Source: JBLXBZ01 sp048265185
Lineage (GTDB): Bacteria; Pseudomonadota; Alphaproteobacteria; Rhizobiales; Stappiaceae
DNA length: 64,000 nt
Assembly: GCA_048265185.1 (NCBI GenBank)
Contig: JBLXBZ010000001.1
Span: 310,001-374,000 of the forward strand
Direction of reading: 5' to 3'
In this document: positions 1-8,708 of the stretch, in pieces
Layout: each line of letters starts with the position of its first letter
How positions within the stretch are numbered: the stretch's first letter is position 1
Made by a program: the position numbers and the translations under genes
The notes under the pieces: generated by a model
The model's database searches: none
Told to the model about the DNA's origin: nothing
What the model saw: the letters and a program-made list of their open reading frames with translations, nothing else

Positions 1-13
1 GTTGGGGGATATA

Positions 14-685
14 ATGGCCAAAGCCAATCAGGCTCAGGAGCCGTCGATGGAAGATATTCTGGCTTCGATACGCCGAATTATTTCTGACGACGAAGCGCCT
101 CAAGCCAATGCAGCGAATGAGGTTGAGGAAGGTGCGCCTGTGACGGAAACATCTGACGAACCGATGTCGCAAGATGATCTTGATAAGTTGTTTGATAGCG
201 ATGATTCAACGTCTGAAGCGGTTGTTGGAGAAGACGCGTTTGAAGATGACGTGCTTGAGTTAACCGATGAGCTGGCTGTTGAGGACGACCTTTCTAACGA
301 CGCGTTAGAGCTGGTGGAAGGTCTCGCCAACGATAGCAATGACGTCGCGTTTGTTGAAGATGACGAGACGGACGGCTTTGAACAGGCCGATAGCGGCGAA
401 AAAGATTTTGATCTTGACGCGATGGCTGACAAACTTACGCAAAAGGCGACAAGCGATCTGTCTGGAAAAATGGATCATCTGTTATCTCAAAACACCGACG
501 ACGTTGTGCATTCCGCCTTTGAAAATCTTTCGCATACGATTTTAGCCAATAACGCCCGCACCCTTGAAGACTTGGTCGAGGAAATGTTGAGGCCGATGCT
601 AAAGACTTGGCTGGACCATAATTTGCCGACGCTCGTTGAGCGTCTGGTTCGTCAGGAAATTGAGCGAGTCTCTAGAGGGCGCTAA
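14..685 (+). CDS. popZ: Polar organising protein PopZ (DUF2497 family)
   Basis: A 223-residue acidic protein. The N-terminus carries the family helix with the core SMEDILASIRRIISDDE, which in Caulobacter PopZ recruits client proteins. The middle (about residues 40-150) is a low-complexity stretch rich in Asp and Glu, as expected for the disordered linker. The C-terminal 50 residues (EDLVEEMLRPMLKTWLDHNL and following) match the oligomerisation helices. In this family the protein forms a polar matrix that anchors the chromosome centromere. I chose the ATG at 14 over an upstream TTG at position 2 because the family sequence begins directly after it. A strong terminator follows, so it is not co-transcribed with valS. 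The left edge of the window cuts off its promoter. Confidence 0.9.
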   Translation: MAKANQAQEPSMEDILASIRRIISDDEAPQANAANEVEEGAPVTETSDEPMSQDDLDKLFDSDDSTSEAVVGEDAFEDDVLELTDELAVEDDLSNDALELVEGLANDSNDVAFVEDDETDGFEQADSGEKDFDLDAMADKLTQKATSDLSGKMDHLLSQNTDDVVHSAFENLSHTILANNARTLEDLVEEMLRPMLKTWLDHNLPTLVERLVRQEIERVSRGR

Positions 686-733
686 AACCGTTGGTGAATT
701 GAGGCTCTTGATATTCAAATATATTCAATCCTC

Positions 734-759
734 AACGCCGCCCGCATGGCGGCGTTTTT
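734..759 (+). terminator. Rho-independent terminator after popZ
   Basis: A perfect 9-bp stem AACGCCGCC/GGCGGCGTT with a 5-base loop runs straight into five T residues. It lies 49 bases after the popZ stop and upstream of valS. Confidence 0.85.
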
Positions 760-858
760 GTTAAAATACCCGGTTTGCAGCCTTTCAGGCGCAGCTTGAC
801 TTGCTCGCCCGCATCCGATTTACAACGTAAGTTGACAACGACAGGCTCGAGATACTCC

Positions 859-3690
859 ATGCTGGACAAAACATATGAGGCGTCGGCCGTTGAGCCGCGG
901 ATTTTTGAAACCTGGGAGACCTCCGGGGCGTTTAAGGCTGGCGCAGGCGCCGCTCCCGGCGCAGCGTCTTATTCCATCGTGATACCGCCGCCGAATGTGA
1001 CGGGTTCATTGCATATGGGGCATGCTTTGAACAATACGCTGCAGGATATTCTCGTACGTTTCGAGCGTATGCGCGGGCGCGATGTTTTATGGCAACCCGG
1101 CATGGATCATGCGGGAATCGCGACGCAAATGGTTGTGGAGCGCCAGCTTCAGGAGCGCGGCGAACCTGGCCGTCGTGATATGGGGCGCGAAGCCTTTATT
1201 GAACGGATCTGGAACTGGAAAGCTGAATCCGGCGGTATGATCTTCAATCAGTTGAAACGTCTTGGAGCGTCTTGCGACTGGTCCCGTGAGCGTTTCACAA
1301 TGGACGAAGGCCTGTCGAAAGCGGTTCTCGAAGTTTTTGTGTCTCTCTACAAGGAAGGCTTGATTTACAAGGATAAGCGCCTTGTGAACTGGGACCCTAA
1401 GCTGCTGACCGCGATTTCTGATCTTGAAGTGCAGCCGGTCGAAGCTCGGGGGCATTTATGGCATTTTCGTTATCCACTTGAAAATGGGGAAACCTATCAG
1501 GCGCCGATTGCCTGGAGTGAAGACGGGGAGCCGACGGAGTTTGAGACGCGTGATTATATTATTGTCGCCACCACCCGTCCGGAAACCATGTTGGGGGACA
1601 CCGCCGTCGCTGTAAATGGCGCGGACCCCAAATATCAGGCGCTGGTCGGCAAGAATGTGATTTTGCCACTTGTTGGGCGCCGGATTCCAATTGTGGCGGA
1701 TGATTATGCGGACCCTGACGCTGGTTCGGGCGCTGTTAAAATCACGCCGGCGCATGACTTCAATGATTTTGAAGTTGGTCGTCGTCATGACCTGCCCATG
1801 ATCTCTGTTCTTGATCGTGAAGCGAAGGTTGTCCTTAAGGAAAACGAGGCGTTTTTCGCCGAGGTTCCCGCCAGTGAGATGCTTGACGAAACCGTCGCGG
1901 CTCTGGATGGAGTGGAGCGTTTCGCCGCCCGCAAGGCTTTGGTGGCGATGATGGAGGACGCCGGTCTCCTGGACCATATTGAAGATCATATTCACATGGT
2001 TCCCCACGGTGACCGTGGAGGCGTTCCGATCGAGCCGCTTCTCACGGACCAGTGGTATGTGGACGCGAAAACCATGGCGAAGCCTGCAATCGCCAGCGTG
2101 CGTGAAGGACGAACCACCTTTGTTCCCAAGAACTGGGACAAAACTTATTACGAGTGGATGGACAATATCCAGCCATGGTGCATTTCACGGCAATTGTGGT
2201 GGGGGCATCAGATACCGGCTTGGTATGGCCCGGATGGAACGTTGTTCGTTGAAAAGAGCGAGGAGGAGGCCATAGCCGCCGCCGCGCGCCATTTTGGTAA
2301 AAACGCAGAAGTCGTCGACGTCAACGAAGCATTGATCCGCTGGGAGACTGGCGGTGATGAAAAAGTGGCTCTTTACAGAGATGAAGACGTGTTGGACACG
2401 TGGTTCTCTTCCGCTCTGTGGCCATTCTCCACGCTTGGCTGGCCGGATAAAACGTCTGAATTGGCTAATTATTACCCCACGAGCGTATTGGTCACAGGTT
2501 TTGACATCATTTTCTTCTGGGTCGCTCGGATGATGATGATGGGCCTCCATTATATGGAGACCGAACCTTTCAACACCGTCTATATTCATGCGTTGGTTCG
2601 CGATGAGCATGGCGCTAAAATGTCCAAGTCCAAGGGCAATGTTATCAATCCGTTGGATCTTGCGGATGAATACGGCGCCGACGCTCTGCGCTTTACGCTG
2701 GCGGCTATGGCGGCGCAGGGGCGTGATATCAAACTGGCGCCGGCGCGCGTCGCGGGATATCGTAATTTCGCCACCAAGCTCTGGAATGCGGCGCGCTTTA
2801 TTGAGATGAATGAGGGAACGCGTTCGGCGGATTTTGATCCAGCCCGCGTTTCTCAAACCGTCAACCGTTGGATCGTCACGGAGATGGGGCGTTGCATTCG
2901 TGACGTCACCGCCGCCATCGAAGGGTATCGCTTCAATGATGCGGCAGGCGCCGCTTACCGTTTTGTATGGAATAATTACTGCGACTGGTATCTGGAGTTC
3001 GCCAAGCCGATCTTTAATGGCGACAATGAAGAGGCGAAAACGGAGACGCGTGCGACAGCCGCATGGGTGCTGGATGAGACCCTCAAGGTTCTCCATCCTT
3101 TCATGCCGTTCCTCACGGAAGAGCTCTGGGGGCGAACAGTCGAAGAAAGCGGCGCGCGTGATCAGTTGCTGGTTCTGACCCGTTGGCCTGAAGCTCTTGA
3201 GGGAGATGAAGAAGCGGCCGCGGAAATTAACTGGCTGATCTCCGTCATTACCGAGATTCGCTCCGTACGCGTGGAGATGAATGTTCCTGCGGGCGCAAAG
3301 ACGCCGATTGTGGTTACTGGAGCATCCAGTCAGACGGTCGCGCGCCTTGAAACTCACGACAATCTGATTAAACGGTTGGCGCGCTGTGAGAGCATCGAGG
3401 TTCAAAGCGTTCCACCTGAAGGCGCGGCGCAGATCGTTCTTGGCGAAGCGACGTTTTGTTTGCCGCTTGCGGGGGTGATTGATCTGGAATCTGAGCGTGC
3501 GCGTTTGGAAAAAGAGATCGGAAAACTTGACGCGGACATTGGTCGTATTGAGAAAAAGCTGGCCAATCCGAAGTTTGTAGAGAAGGCGCCGGAGGAGGTC
3601 GTCGCCGGCGAGCGTGAGAAAGTGGCGGAACTGACTGAACGCAAAGCCAAGGTCGAGGAAGCTTTGACGCGTCTTTCCGCGCTGAGGTAG
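859..3690 (+). CDS. valS: Valyl-tRNA synthetase
   Basis: This class I aminoacyl-tRNA synthetase (943 residues) charges tRNA-Val in the cytoplasm. The HIGH signature reads HMGH at residues 52-55 and the KMSKS loop is exact at residues 587-591. The CP1 editing domain lies between them (TTRPETMLGDTAVAV is recognisable). The C-terminal 70 residues (ESERARLEKEIGKLDADIGR and on) form the coiled coil typical of ValRS. The open frame extends upstream to 775, but the ATG at 859 gives the normal ValRS N-terminus (MLDKTYEASAVEPRIFETWE). Length is normal for the family. It is monocistronic between two good terminators. Confidence 0.97.
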   Translation: MLDKTYEASAVEPRIFETWETSGAFKAGAGAAPGAASYSIVIPPPNVTGSLHMGHALNNTLQDILVRFERMRGRDVLWQPGMDHAGIATQMVVERQLQERGEPGRRDMGREAFIERIWNWKAESGGMIFNQLKRLGASCDWSRERFTMDEGLSKAVLEVFVSLYKEGLIYKDKRLVNWDPKLLTAISDLEVQPVEARGHLWHFRYPLENGETYQAPIAWSEDGEPTEFETRDYIIVATTRPETMLGDTAVAVNGADPKYQALVGKNVILPLVGRRIPIVADDYADPDAGSGAVKITPAHDFNDFEVGRRHDLPMISVLDREAKVVLKENEAFFAEVPASEMLDETVAALDGVERFAARKALVAMMEDAGLLDHIEDHIHMVPHGDRGGVPIEPLLTDQWYVDAKTMAKPAIASVREGRTTFVPKNWDKTYYEWMDNIQPWCISRQLWWGHQIPAWYGPDGTLFVEKSEEEAIAAAARHFGKNAEVVDVNEALIRWETGGDEKVALYRDEDVLDTWFSSALWPFSTLGWPDKTSELANYYPTSVLVTGFDIIFFWVARMMMMGLHYMETEPFNTVYIHALVRDEHGAKMSKSKGNVINPLDLADEYGADALRFTLAAMAAQGRDIKLAPARVAGYRNFATKLWNAARFIEMNEGTRSADFDPARVSQTVNRWIVTEMGRCIRDVTAAIEGYRFNDAAGAAYRFVWNNYCDWYLEFAKPIFNGDNEEAKTETRATAAWVLDETLKVLHPFMPFLTEELWGRTVEESGARDQLLVLTRWPEALEGDEEAAAEINWLISVITEIRSVRVEMNVPAGAKTPIVVTGASSQTVARLETHDNLIKRLARCESIEVQSVPPEGAAQIVLGEATFCLPLAGVIDLESERARLEKEIGKLDADIGRIEKKLANPKFVEKAPEEVVAGEREKVAELTERKAKVEEALTRLSALR

Positions 3691-3715
3691 GCTTTTCAGC
3701 GCATTTATTTATCTC

Positions 3716-3750
3716 AAAGGGCTCGCGGCTTTCGTCTGCGAGCCCTTTTT
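3716..3750 (+). terminator. Rho-independent terminator after valS
   Basis: An 11-bp perfect stem AAAGGGCTCGC/GCGAGCCCTTT is followed by a T run, 26 bases after the valS stop. The A-rich left arm could also let it work on the opposite strand. Confidence 0.88.
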
Positions 3751-3817
3751 CGTGCAGCATGAGACGTGAGACGTGGGTGATAAGGCGCTGTCTGGCGCGG
3801 CGCGAAACGGGCGCAAA

Positions 3818-3846
3818 GAAAACGGGCCGGAAATGATCCAGCCCGT
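3818..3846 (-). terminator. Probable terminator after glnA
   Basis: Read on the minus strand, ACGGGC and GCCCGT form a stem with extra GG/CC pairing inside, followed by TTTTCTTT. It lies about 50 bases downstream of the glnA stop. Confidence 0.6.
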
Positions 3847-3895
3847 CTCTCATTCAGTAAGATATACGCTTGTCGTTCAACCTATGACGGTCAAA

Positions 3896-5305
3896 TCAGC
3901 AAGAGTAATACATGTCATATTCGACTGGATGCGGCGTCATGTCGTAGCGCATGACTTCTTCCATCTTCAGCTCGATGTAAGCGTCGATTTGATCGTCGTC
4001 CATAACGCCGCCCGCTTTGAGGAAGTCGCGGTCTGTGTCAAGGGCGTCTAGAGCTTCGCGCAAGGATGCGGCGACCGTTGGGATTTCCTTCAGTTCGTCA
4101 GCCGGCAAGTCATAGAGGTTCTTATCCATTGGATCGCCAGGATGGATCTTGTTCTTGATGCCGTCGAGGCCCGCCATCAACATCGCCGTGAAGGCGAGGT
4201 AAGGGTTGGCAGCAGGGTCCGGGAAGCGAACCTCCATACGCTTCGCCTTCGGTGAAGAGGTGAAGGGGATGCGGCAGGATGCAGAGCGGTTGCGTGAAGA
4301 GTAAGCCAACAGCACAGGCGCTTCATAGCCTGGAACCAGACGCTTATAAGAGTTTGTTGAAGGGTTTGTGAAAGCGTTCAACGCTTTCGCGTGCTTCAGG
4401 ACGCCGCCAATGTAGTAGAGGCAGGTCTCGGAAAGGTCGGCATACTGATTGCCGGCGAAGACCGGATTTCCGTCTTTCCAGATGGACTGGTGACAATGCA
4501 TGCCGGTGCCGTTGTCGCCGAATACGGGCTTGGGCATGAAGGTCGCTGTTTTACCGTAGGCGTGCGCCACCTGATGAACGACGTATTTGTAGATTTGCAT
4601 CTGGTCGGCGCTGTTGACCATGGTCGCGAATTTAATTCCCAGCTCATGCTGAGCGGCGGCGACTTCATGGTGGTGCTTTTCAACTGTCACGCCCATTTCG
4701 GTGAGAACGGTCAGCATTTCCGAACGAATGTCCTGACAGCTGTCAATTGGAGGGACGGGAAAATAACCGCCTTTCATGCGCGGACGGTGACCAAGGTTGC
4801 CGCTTTCGTATTCGGATGCCATGTTGGAAGGCAGCTCGGAGCTGTCCACCTGAAAACCCGTTTTGTAGGGATCGGAGCTGAAGCGCACGTCGTCAAAGAT
4901 AAAGAATTCGGCTTCCGGTCCGAAATAAACCGTGTCGCCAACGCCGAGAGACTTCATGTAAGCTTCGGCTTTTTTGGCCGTGGTGCGCGGGTCGCGGTTG
5001 TAGGCTTCGCCGGAAACCGGGTCGACGATGTCGCACATGATCGCGAGCGTGGACTGAGCGAAGAATGGATCCACATGCGCCGTCGTAGGATCAAGAACAA
5101 GCATCATGTCGGATTCATTGATGGCTTTCCAGCCGGCGATGGATGAGCCGTCAAATGCGACGCCTTCAGCGAACATGTCGTCGTTTACTTCGCCTGCGTC
5201 CATTGTCACGTGCTGCATTTTGCCACGTGGATCGGTAAAGCGAAGGTCAACGAACTTGATGTCCTTGTCTTTGATCTCTTTGAGGATTTCAGCAGCAGTT
5301 GTCAT
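3896..5305 (-). CDS. glnA: Glutamine synthetase type I (GSI-beta)
   Basis: ATP-dependent ligation of ammonia to glutamate; the 469-residue subunit belongs to the dodecameric GSI family. The beta-Grasp N-terminal domain holds GKMQHVTMDAGEV and FDGSSIAGWKAINESDM. The catalytic barrel carries the metal-binding GPEAEFF stretch and NGTGMHCHQS. The adenylylation loop is intact, with Tyr398 in the motif NLYDLPADE, so the enzyme should be controlled by GlnE adenylylation. The minus-strand ATG at 5305 has an AGGGA ribosome site. It lies 186 bases downstream of glnB on the same strand. This is the usual glnBA order in rhizobia, and it is probably transcribed both with glnB and from its own promoter. 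Confidence 0.98.
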   Translation of the reverse strand: MTTAAEILKEIKDKDIKFVDLRFTDPRGKMQHVTMDAGEVNDDMFAEGVAFDGSSIAGWKAINESDMMLVLDPTTAHVDPFFAQSTLAIMCDIVDPVSGEAYNRDPRTTAKKAEAYMKSLGVGDTVYFGPEAEFFIFDDVRFSSDPYKTGFQVDSSELPSNMASEYESGNLGHRPRMKGGYFPVPPIDSCQDIRSEMLTVLTEMGVTVEKHHHEVAAAQHELGIKFATMVNSADQMQIYKYVVHQVAHAYGKTATFMPKPVFGDNGTGMHCHQSIWKDGNPVFAGNQYADLSETCLYYIGGVLKHAKALNAFTNPSTNSYKRLVPGYEAPVLLAYSSRNRSASCRIPFTSSPKAKRMEVRFPDPAANPYLAFTAMLMAGLDGIKNKIHPGDPMDKNLYDLPADELKEIPTVAASLREALDALDTDRDFLKAGGVMDDDQIDAYIELKMEEVMRYDMTPHPVEYDMYYSC

Positions 5306-5491
5306 TACGCTTTTCCCTGGTCATCTATTGCGTGGCGAATATGCGCACGTAGTTTCAAAATACGGTCTGAAGAACCTCTTCAAAGGAGCTTTAGACCTGT
5401 GAATGGCGTGTTAGAACTTTAAAGGCCCGCCGCAAAGCTGACGTTGCGCCGAAACCCCTGTGTAATCAAACGATTCTCATACGCGGGTCAT

Positions 5492-5830
5492 TTAAATGGC
5501 GTCGACGCCGGTTTCGCCCGTTCGGATTCTTACGGCTTCTTCGATCGTGGAGACGAAAATCTTTCCATCACCAATTCGTCCGGTCTGAGCGGCGTTGCGA
5601 ATGGCGTCCACCGCCTTTTCCGCCTGCTCGTCGGTCAATACGATCTCGACCTTAACCTTTGGAAGAAAGTCGACGACATATTCAGCTCCGCGGTAAAGCT
5701 CGGTATGCCCCTTCTGGCGACCGAAACCTTTGGCCTCGGTTACAGTGATTCCCTGAAGGCCAACCTCTTGAAGCGCCTCTTTTACTTCATCGAGCTTGAA
5801 AGGCTTGATAATCGCTTCGATCTTTTTCAT
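5492..5830 (-). CDS. glnB: Nitrogen regulatory protein P-II
   Basis: A 112-residue trimeric signal protein that senses 2-oxoglutarate and ATP/ADP and controls the GlnE, GlnD and NtrB circuit. The sequence begins MKKIEAIIKPFKLDEVKEAL. The T-loop contains GHTELYRGAEYVVDFLP with the uridylylation residue Tyr51. The C-terminal signature GDGKIFV is present. The open frame allows an ATG three codons earlier (5839), but the ATG at 5830 gives the invariant family N-terminus. A sigma-54 promoter sits 66-82 bases upstream of this start. It is the first gene of a glnB-glnA unit. Confidence 0.97.
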   Translation of the reverse strand: MKKIEAIIKPFKLDEVKEALQEVGLQGITVTEAKGFGRQKGHTELYRGAEYVVDFLPKVKVEIVLTDEQAEKAVDAIRNAAQTGRIGDGKIFVSTIEEAVRIRTGETGVDAI

Positions 5831-5895
5831 CGCCTCCATCTTTCTGCATCAAGTCTTGAGATGCTGAACCGTGATATTCTGTTGTGTCCATTGCT

Positions 5896-5912
5896 AGCAT
5901 GGCGCGTGCCAG
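5896..5912 (-). promoter_or_regulatory. Sigma-54 (RpoN) promoter of glnBA
   Basis: On the minus strand the sequence CTGGCACG-CGCC-ATGCT matches the RpoN consensus YTGGCACG-N4-TTGCW. The -24 box is perfect and the -12 box has one mismatch (ATGC for TTGC). The spacing from the -24 GG to the -12 GC is exactly 12. The predicted start lies near 5885, leaving a leader of about 55 bases before glnB. RpoN/NtrC control of glnBA is established in rhizobia. I did not find a clear NtrC enhancer site, although a perfect dyad lies 85-120 bases further upstream. Confidence 0.75.
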
Positions 5913-5995
5913 ATTCGCATGCTGAAAAAAGCGCCTTAAAATACAGCATTCTGGCGCTGAATCTAAAGTGACAATGCGATGAAGGGCATGACTAT

Positions 5996-6030
5996 GATTA
6001 ATTATTAGGCGTTTTGCCTAATAATTAATC
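5996..6030. repeat. Perfect 15-bp inverted repeat between glnB and the VOC gene
   Basis: The arms GATTAATTATTAGGC and GCCTAATAATTAATC are exact reverse complements around the loop GTTTT. It lies in the 462-base divergent region between glnB (minus) and the VOC gene (plus). There is no T run after either arm, so it is not a classical terminator. It could be an operator, an enhancer dyad for glnB or an RNA hairpin. The rest of this intergenic region (5831-6292) shows only the RpoN promoter. Confidence 0.7.
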
Positions 6031-6292
6031 TCATTTAATCTCACGGCTATCGCCAGAATAAGATTGTGAGTGAGTGCATATTATTTCAGCGCCTATGACC
6101 TGAGTGCGCGGGGCGGCGTTTCGAGGTGGTGGAGGGGAGCGTTAACTTGTTGGACGAGCGTTGATAATTGTTGGTGAGATTTTTTTTGGGACTTGGTCGA
6201 AAATTGGAGCGGTTTTACCTGAAGATTTGGGTATCCTTGAATTTAATGGACATGCTCTGAAAAACGTATTTCGATCAGAGGAGGGACAAAAA

Positions 6293-6739
6293 ATGCAGGA
6301 GGAGAGAATGCGGGTGCTGTCGCTGGATCACCTTGTTTTGATTGTTCGCGATTTGAATGAGACCATTAATTTTTACCGAACCGTTCTTGGTGTTGAGGAG
6401 GTTGTGTTCGGCGGAGGTCGCCGGGCGCTGCATTTTGGTTCACAGAAAATAAATCTGTATCAAATCGGAGAGGAGGCGCACCCCGTGGCGCAGGCGCCGT
6501 CTCCCGGTTCGGCGCATCTTTGCTTTCTGGTCGTTAGTCTTGACGCTGCCATTGAACGGCTTCGCCAACTGACCGTCCCCCTTGAAGAGGGGCCGGTGTT
6601 TCGTACTGGCGCGACGCATCCGATTCGCTCTATCTATATTCGCGATCCGGATGGCAATCTCATTGAATTATCCGAGCCCCATCCAGTCGTTCTAGCGCAT
6701 CCTTCTCCATCCACGTCGGAGGGCGCTGAAATTGCATGA
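6293..6739 (+). CDS. VOC-superfamily (glyoxalase/bleomycin-resistance fold) protein
   Basis: A single-copy vicinal-oxygen-chelate protein of 148 residues. It opens LSLDHLVLIVRDLNETINFY, the first strand/helix of the fold with a candidate metal His. It continues through AHLCFLVV and ends with the classic RDPDGNLIELSEP, whose Glu is a normal metal ligand. The substrate cannot be told. Two starts are plausible: ATG 6293 behind GAGGAGGG, and ATG 6308 behind AGGAGGAGAG (143 residues). The frame is open further upstream to 6161 but that part does not look coding. Its end overlaps the next gene by 8 bases, so the two are probably co-translated. Confidence 0.8.
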   Translation: MQEERMRVLSLDHLVLIVRDLNETINFYRTVLGVEEVVFGGGRRALHFGSQKINLYQIGEEAHPVAQAPSPGSAHLCFLVVSLDAAIERLRQLTVPLEEGPVFRTGATHPIRSIYIRDPDGNLIELSEPHPVVLAHPSPSTSEGAEIA

Positions 6740-8342
6740 AATCCTGACTCCTGCGGAAATGGCGCGCGCCGACCAATTGGCGGCGCAAAGCGGAGTTCCC
6801 AGCTTTGAGCTGATGATCAGGGCCGGGCGCGCCGTTGCTGACCTTGTCTGTCGCCGGGTTGGGTACACTGCGTCGATACTGGTGCTCGCCGGGCCGGGAA
6901 ATAACGGCGGCGATGGTTTTGTCGCCGCAAGCGCCTTGAAGGCCCGTGGCTACCGGGTGAGTGTTTTGGACTGTAGCGGTTCAACGCAGAGCGCTCGGGG
7001 CGAAAAAGTCGTTGAAGCGCGGTCTGCGCCGCTCGCAGGGCATGAGCGCGACGCGGCGCGAGCGCGGCGAGAGGCTTTGAAGGCGGGCGTTGAAGTCGAT
7101 TTTTACGACGTTGAACGGCTGCGCGACTATTTGGTCGGTGCTGACATTATTGTCGACGCCTTGTTTGGGGCGGGACTAAATCGACCGATCACGGGGGAAA
7201 TAGCCACGTTAATTGATCGAGTGAACAACGCCGGAAAGGCGGTTGTGGCGGTGGATCTCCCGTCGGGAGTTTGCGGCGATTCGGGGCGGGTTTTGGGCGT
7301 AGGGATTCACGCCGAGAGAACCGTGACGTTTTTTCGTAAGAAGCCGGCGCATCTTCTGGCGCCAGGCGCGTTTATGTGCGGAATCGTCGAGCTGGTTGAT
7401 ATTGGTGTTCCGGAAGCGGTTCTTGAGAGCATTCGCCCGCGGGCTCATATCAATGGGCCGCAATTGTGGGGGCGTCATTGGCCGACGTTAAAACGCGACG
7501 GCCATAAGTTCGGGCGCGGGCATGTGGTCGTTGTCTCTGGAGGGGCTTTGTCCACCGGCGCGTGTCGCTTGGCGGCGCAGGCGGCCTTGAGGGCGGGGGC
7601 GGGGCTGGTCAGCGTCGCGACGCCGCCTTCGGCGGCCGTAGTTCACGCTGCGCATTTGACTGCCGTGATGATCCGTTCATGTAAGGAGCCATCGGACCTT
7701 GGTCGCTTTCTTGACGATGATTCCCGATTGAACGCCGTTGTGATTGGCCCCGGCGCTGGCGTCGTTCCTGAAACTGCGGAGCGGGTGAAAGCCGTGTTGT
7801 CCGGCGATCGCGGCTGTGTTCTTGACGCCGACGCTTTGACGGCTTTTGAGGGTGATCCAGAGCGGCTTTTTGAATTGATCGGCGATCACGGGGCGAGCTT
7901 TGGCGACGCGCGAATTGTGATGACCCCGCATGAAGGCGAGTTCGCGCGTCTTTTTCCGGATTTGTCGCAATCGGATGAGAGCTCAAAGTTGGAGCGTGGC
8001 CGCCGCGCGGCGGACCGCTCCGGCGCGGTTGTCGTGTTAAAGGGGGCGGATACGGTGATTGCGGCGCCTGATGGCCGGGCAAGCGTCAACGTCGGCGCCC
8101 CCCGCTGGTTGGCGACAGCCGGCTCTGGCGATGTTCTTTCCGGAATAATTGGGGGGCTATTGGCGCAAAAAATTTCCGCTTTTGAAGCTGCGATGATCGG
8201 CGTCTGGCTGCATGGAGAAGCCGGACGTGAGGCCGGCGCCGGTATGATTTCTGAGGATTTAGCGCCCGCATTGCGAAAAGTGATCCGAAAAATTGCTGAT
8301 TACGGCTTTGAAGCGTTCGGCGATGAAGATGCATGTGGATGA
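6732..8342 (+). CDS. nnr: Bifunctional NAD(P)HX epimerase / ADP-dependent dehydratase
   Basis: Repairs hydrated NADH and NADPH. The 536-residue protein has an N-terminal YjeF_N epimerase domain (about 1-215, with AGPGNNGGDGFVAA and VDLPSGVCGDSG). A C-terminal ribokinase-like dehydratase domain follows (about 240-525, with DADALTAF, MTPHEGEFARLF, LKGADTVIAAPDG and TAGSGDVLSGIIGGLLAQ). The start is the TTG at 6732, which gives MHEILTPAEMARADQLA as in the family; the next ATG (6759) would remove conserved residues. It overlaps the VOC gene by 8 bases. Location beside glnBA is common in Hyphomicrobiales. Confidence 0.95.
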   Translation: MHEILTPAEMARADQLAAQSGVPSFELMIRAGRAVADLVCRRVGYTASILVLAGPGNNGGDGFVAASALKARGYRVSVLDCSGSTQSARGEKVVEARSAPLAGHERDAARARREALKAGVEVDFYDVERLRDYLVGADIIVDALFGAGLNRPITGEIATLIDRVNNAGKAVVAVDLPSGVCGDSGRVLGVGIHAERTVTFFRKKPAHLLAPGAFMCGIVELVDIGVPEAVLESIRPRAHINGPQLWGRHWPTLKRDGHKFGRGHVVVVSGGALSTGACRLAAQAALRAGAGLVSVATPPSAAVVHAAHLTAVMIRSCKEPSDLGRFLDDDSRLNAVVIGPGAGVVPETAERVKAVLSGDRGCVLDADALTAFEGDPERLFELIGDHGASFGDARIVMTPHEGEFARLFPDLSQSDESSKLERGRRAADRSGAVVVLKGADTVIAAPDGRASVNVGAPRWLATAGSGDVLSGIIGGLLAQKISAFEAAMIGVWLHGEAGREAGAGMISEDLAPALRKVIRKIADYGFEAFGDEDACG

Positions 8343-8508
8343 ATTTAATCTCTTTAATTTGTTGTTTTTTAAAGTAATTTTTTCAAATTGAATCAATATG
8401 CGCTAAGGGGTGAGAAATGTAAGACGGTTATTGTTGGTTTTTTCTTTGCGCATTTAATATGTAGTGTTATAGAGGCCGCGCCTTGGAACTTGGCTCAATG
8501 AGACCGAT

Positions 8509-8593
8509 GCGGGCGTGGTGGAAATGGTAGACACGCCAGATTTAGGTTCTGGTGGCGCAAGCCGTGGGGGTTCAAGTCCCTCCGCCCGCACCA
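8509..8593 (+). tRNA. tRNA-Leu (anticodon UAG)
   Basis: An 85-base tRNA with encoded CCA. The acceptor stem GCGGGCG pairs with CGCCCGC. A D-arm, a long variable arm (class II, typical of Leu) and the T-arm GGTTCAAGTCC are visible. The anticodon loop TTTAGGT places TAG at the anticodon, reading CUA (and CUN) leucine codons. It sits just upstream of tig. Confidence 0.95.
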
Positions 8594-8708
8594 GGACTTG
8601 CCGTGGAGTTCCGTTTGCTGTTAAGCGAGGGGCGCTTTCAAATTCAAGCTGTCGAAAAGACACAAGCTGTCGAATAGACTTTCTAGACCGAGGACGAAGC
8701 ACATTACC

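Noticed and set aside
2185..3405. A 406-codon open frame antisense to valS
   Set aside because: Opposite an unambiguous synthetase gene; no recognisable protein features.
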